Positions 5,009-6,253 of a stretch of DNA of 6,253 nucleotides are shown here, piece after piece. This stretch comes from Clostridia bacterium. GTDB lineage: Bacteria > Bacillota > Clostridia > Lutisporales > Lutisporaceae. The DNA lies in assembly GCA_029256365.1 (NCBI GenBank), contig JAQSYB010000122.1:1-6253 (forward strand), read 5' to 3'. Position numbers and translations under genes: made by a program. Within the stretch, counting starts at the first letter, position 1. The number at the start of each line of letters is the position of its first letter. The notes beneath the pieces are model-generated. The model was not told the DNA's origin. It made no database searches and was given only the letters and a program-made list of their open reading frames with translations.

Positions 5009-5079
5009 TATAAATTTTTAATTAATAGAATAGTTGTTACGTATATTGAATTATTTAGAAAAAGTTTATAATATCTGCT

Positions 5080-5107
5080 TTGGCAGTTTATATATGTCTG
5101 ATATAAT
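5080..5107 (+). promoter_or_regulatory. Promoter of the sensor kinase gene
   Basis: TTGGCA (5080-5085, five of six to consensus) and a perfect TATAAT (5102-5107) are 16 bp apart, 38 nt upstream of the kinase ATG. Further TATAAT sequences at 5067-5072 and 5116-5121 lack equally good -35 partners. The kinase is therefore probably the first gene of its transcript, divergent from uraA. Confidence 0.7.
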
Positions 5108-5144
5108 TCTCTTGTTATAATTATATTCCATAGGAGGAGAACCC

Positions 5145-6253
5145 ATGAAGATAATTAATCGTATTATGATTTCAAGCGCTTTTTTGGTGCTTCTTTCACT
5201 TGTTTTCCTACTTGTCTTTATTGGTTTAATCATATTTTCGTTTCCTGGGGATTCAGGCAAGGAAATGCTTGATAAGGATGTTTTTCAAGTAGAGGAAACA
5301 CTGAATAGATTTGATACTTCAAAAAGTGATTGGGACTCTCTGAACACCCAACTTTCTGTATATAGGTATAAACTACTTGTCTTGAAAAACCATAATATAG
5401 TTTTCTCTACACTGAGCGATTCACAAAGCGAGATTATAAGCAATCTGAAGCCTCTAGAGCTTGAGCAAAGCACATTGGCGGGAGCAATACAAGAATTTAC
5501 ATTTGTTGCGGTTGCAGACGAGGGATACTCAATTTTTGCTGTTGGAGGAGAGGATGATAATATAAAGGGTCACAATAGTTTTCTGCAGTTGTCTCTCATA
5601 TCCTGCTTAATCGTGATTGTGGCTATCTTAGTGCTGAGTCAGTTTTTTACACGAAAAATTATATGGCGCATCCTTCGCCCATTAAATGCCTTGTCAGACG
5701 GTGCGAAGCGGATTGAAAATGGTGATTTATCCAAACCTATTGATTATACGGGAAAGGACGAGTTTGCATCCGTCTGTACTGCATTTAATCATATGCAGGA
5801 GTATCTTTTGAAAGAGCAGGAGAAAACTGCCGCTTACGAAAGAGCTCGCACGGACTTAATTGCTGGTATTTCACACGATCTCAGAACCCCGCTGACCTCT
5901 GTCAAAGGATATATCAAAGGTTTGCGCGACGGTGTAGCGAACACCACGGAAAAACGCGAGCAGTATCTTTCAATCGCCTATGAAAAAGCCTGTGATATGG
6001 ATGTGCTATTACAAAAACTTTTTTATTTTTCAAATCTCGAAACAGGTAATCAGCCGATTTCGCCTAAAAGTGAGGACCTAGGAGATTTTGTCCGCCGATT
6101 TGAGGAGAATATGCGAGAAGAGCTTGATAATAAAGATATAGAGATGATCATGGAAGCAACACCGGTACCACACCCAGTAAAAATTGATGCAGGGCAAATG
6201 CGTCGTGTTTTGTTTAACCTTACAGAAAACGCCATAAAATATGCAAATGCAGA
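5145..6253 (+). CDS. Two-component sensor histidine kinase, 3' end cut by window edge
   Basis: 369 residues are visible with the frame still open. Order: membrane helix ~9-32; extracytoplasmic sensor region ~33-145 with no recognised ligand domain; second helix ~146-166; HAMP linker ~167-225 (RPLNALSDGAKRIENGDLS); HisKA dimerisation domain with the phosphoacceptor motif GISHDLRTPLTSVKGY, His244; and the start of the ATPase domain with its N box, FNLTENAIKYANA (Asn358, Asn362). The G boxes lie beyond the edge. The protein spans the membrane, autophosphorylates at His244 in response to an unknown signal and should pass phosphate to a response regulator. Start: AGGAGG (5132-5137) 7 nt before ATG. 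No response regulator lies upstream, where it is often found in Bacillota; it may follow downstream, or the kinase may be an orphan. The catalytic half looks slightly richer in GC than its neighbours. Confidence 0.95.
   Translation, partial: MKIINRIMISSAFLVLLSLVFLLVFIGLIIFSFPGDSGKEMLDKDVFQVEETLNRFDTSKSDWDSLNTQLSVYRYKLLVLKNHNIVFSTLSDSQSEIISNLKPLELEQSTLAGAIQEFTFVAVADEGYSIFAVGGEDDNIKGHNSFLQLSLISCLIVIVAILVLSQFFTRKIIWRILRPLNALSDGAKRIENGDLSKPIDYTGKDEFASVCTAFNHMQEYLLKEQEKTAAYERARTDLIAGISHDLRTPLTSVKGYIKGLRDGVANTTEKREQYLSIAYEKACDMDVLLQKLFYFSNLETGNQPISPKSEDLGDFVRRFEENMREELDNKDIEMIMEATPVPHPVKIDAGQMRRVLFNLTENAIKYANA

Noticed and set aside
4787..5071. 94-codon plus-strand open frame in the uraA leader
   Set aside because: The stretch is explained by the PyrR attenuator and the divergent promoter region. 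The frame has no ribosome binding site and its product resembles nothing.
1..6253. Defence system, phage island, insertion sequence or CRISPR array
   Set aside because: No transposase, nuclease, integrase, toxin-antitoxin pair, direct repeat array or terminal inverted repeats could be found. The genes are ordinary chromosomal types.

Overview
The window comes from a low-GC, Gram-positive (Bacillota, most likely clostridial) chromosome. The reasons are A+T-rich spacers, strong AGGAGG-type ribosome binding sites, hairpin-plus-U-tract terminators, PyrR-type pyrimidine control, a BmrR/TipA-like MerR regulator and several small proteins of types I associate with Clostridia. I see no insertion sequence, CRISPR array, tRNA or rRNA, and no sign of a phage or island boundary.

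Layout, left to right. (1) The 3' part of a small helix-hairpin-helix protein gene, closed by a clear terminator. (2) Two plus-strand genes 46 nt apart, probably co-transcribed: a prenyltransferase/squalene-cyclase-like alpha/alpha-toroid protein without the cyclase DXDD acid motif, and a small membrane-anchored extracytoplasmic protein. (3) A MerR-family regulator with a GyrI-like effector domain. It is transcribed from a promoter with the 19-bp spacer typical of MerR-controlled promoters and ends at a terminator. (4) A bacterial STAY-GREEN homologue (the family that includes plant Mg-dechelatase), starting at GTG. A strong bidirectional terminator separates it from the next gene. (5) On the minus strand, a UraA/PyrP uracil permease with an unusually rich leader. 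(6) Divergently, a two-component sensor histidine kinase that runs off the right edge.

The most interesting part is the roughly 250-nt leader of the permease gene (about 4747-4987, minus strand). It holds a textbook PyrR transcription attenuator: a perfect 14/14 PyrR-binding-loop consensus, an antiterminator that overlaps it, and a 10-bp terminator with six U. Downstream of that terminator is a second PyrR-loop-like hairpin (12/14). It is followed by two mutually exclusive hairpins, one of which buries the Shine-Dalgarno sequence of uraA. I infer a two-stage switch in which PyrR-UMP first ends transcription and then blocks translation of transcripts that escape. The motifs and pairings are read directly from the sequence; the two-stage mechanism is inference.

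Apart from the likely pair in (2), the genes look like independent transcription units. They do not form an evident pathway.
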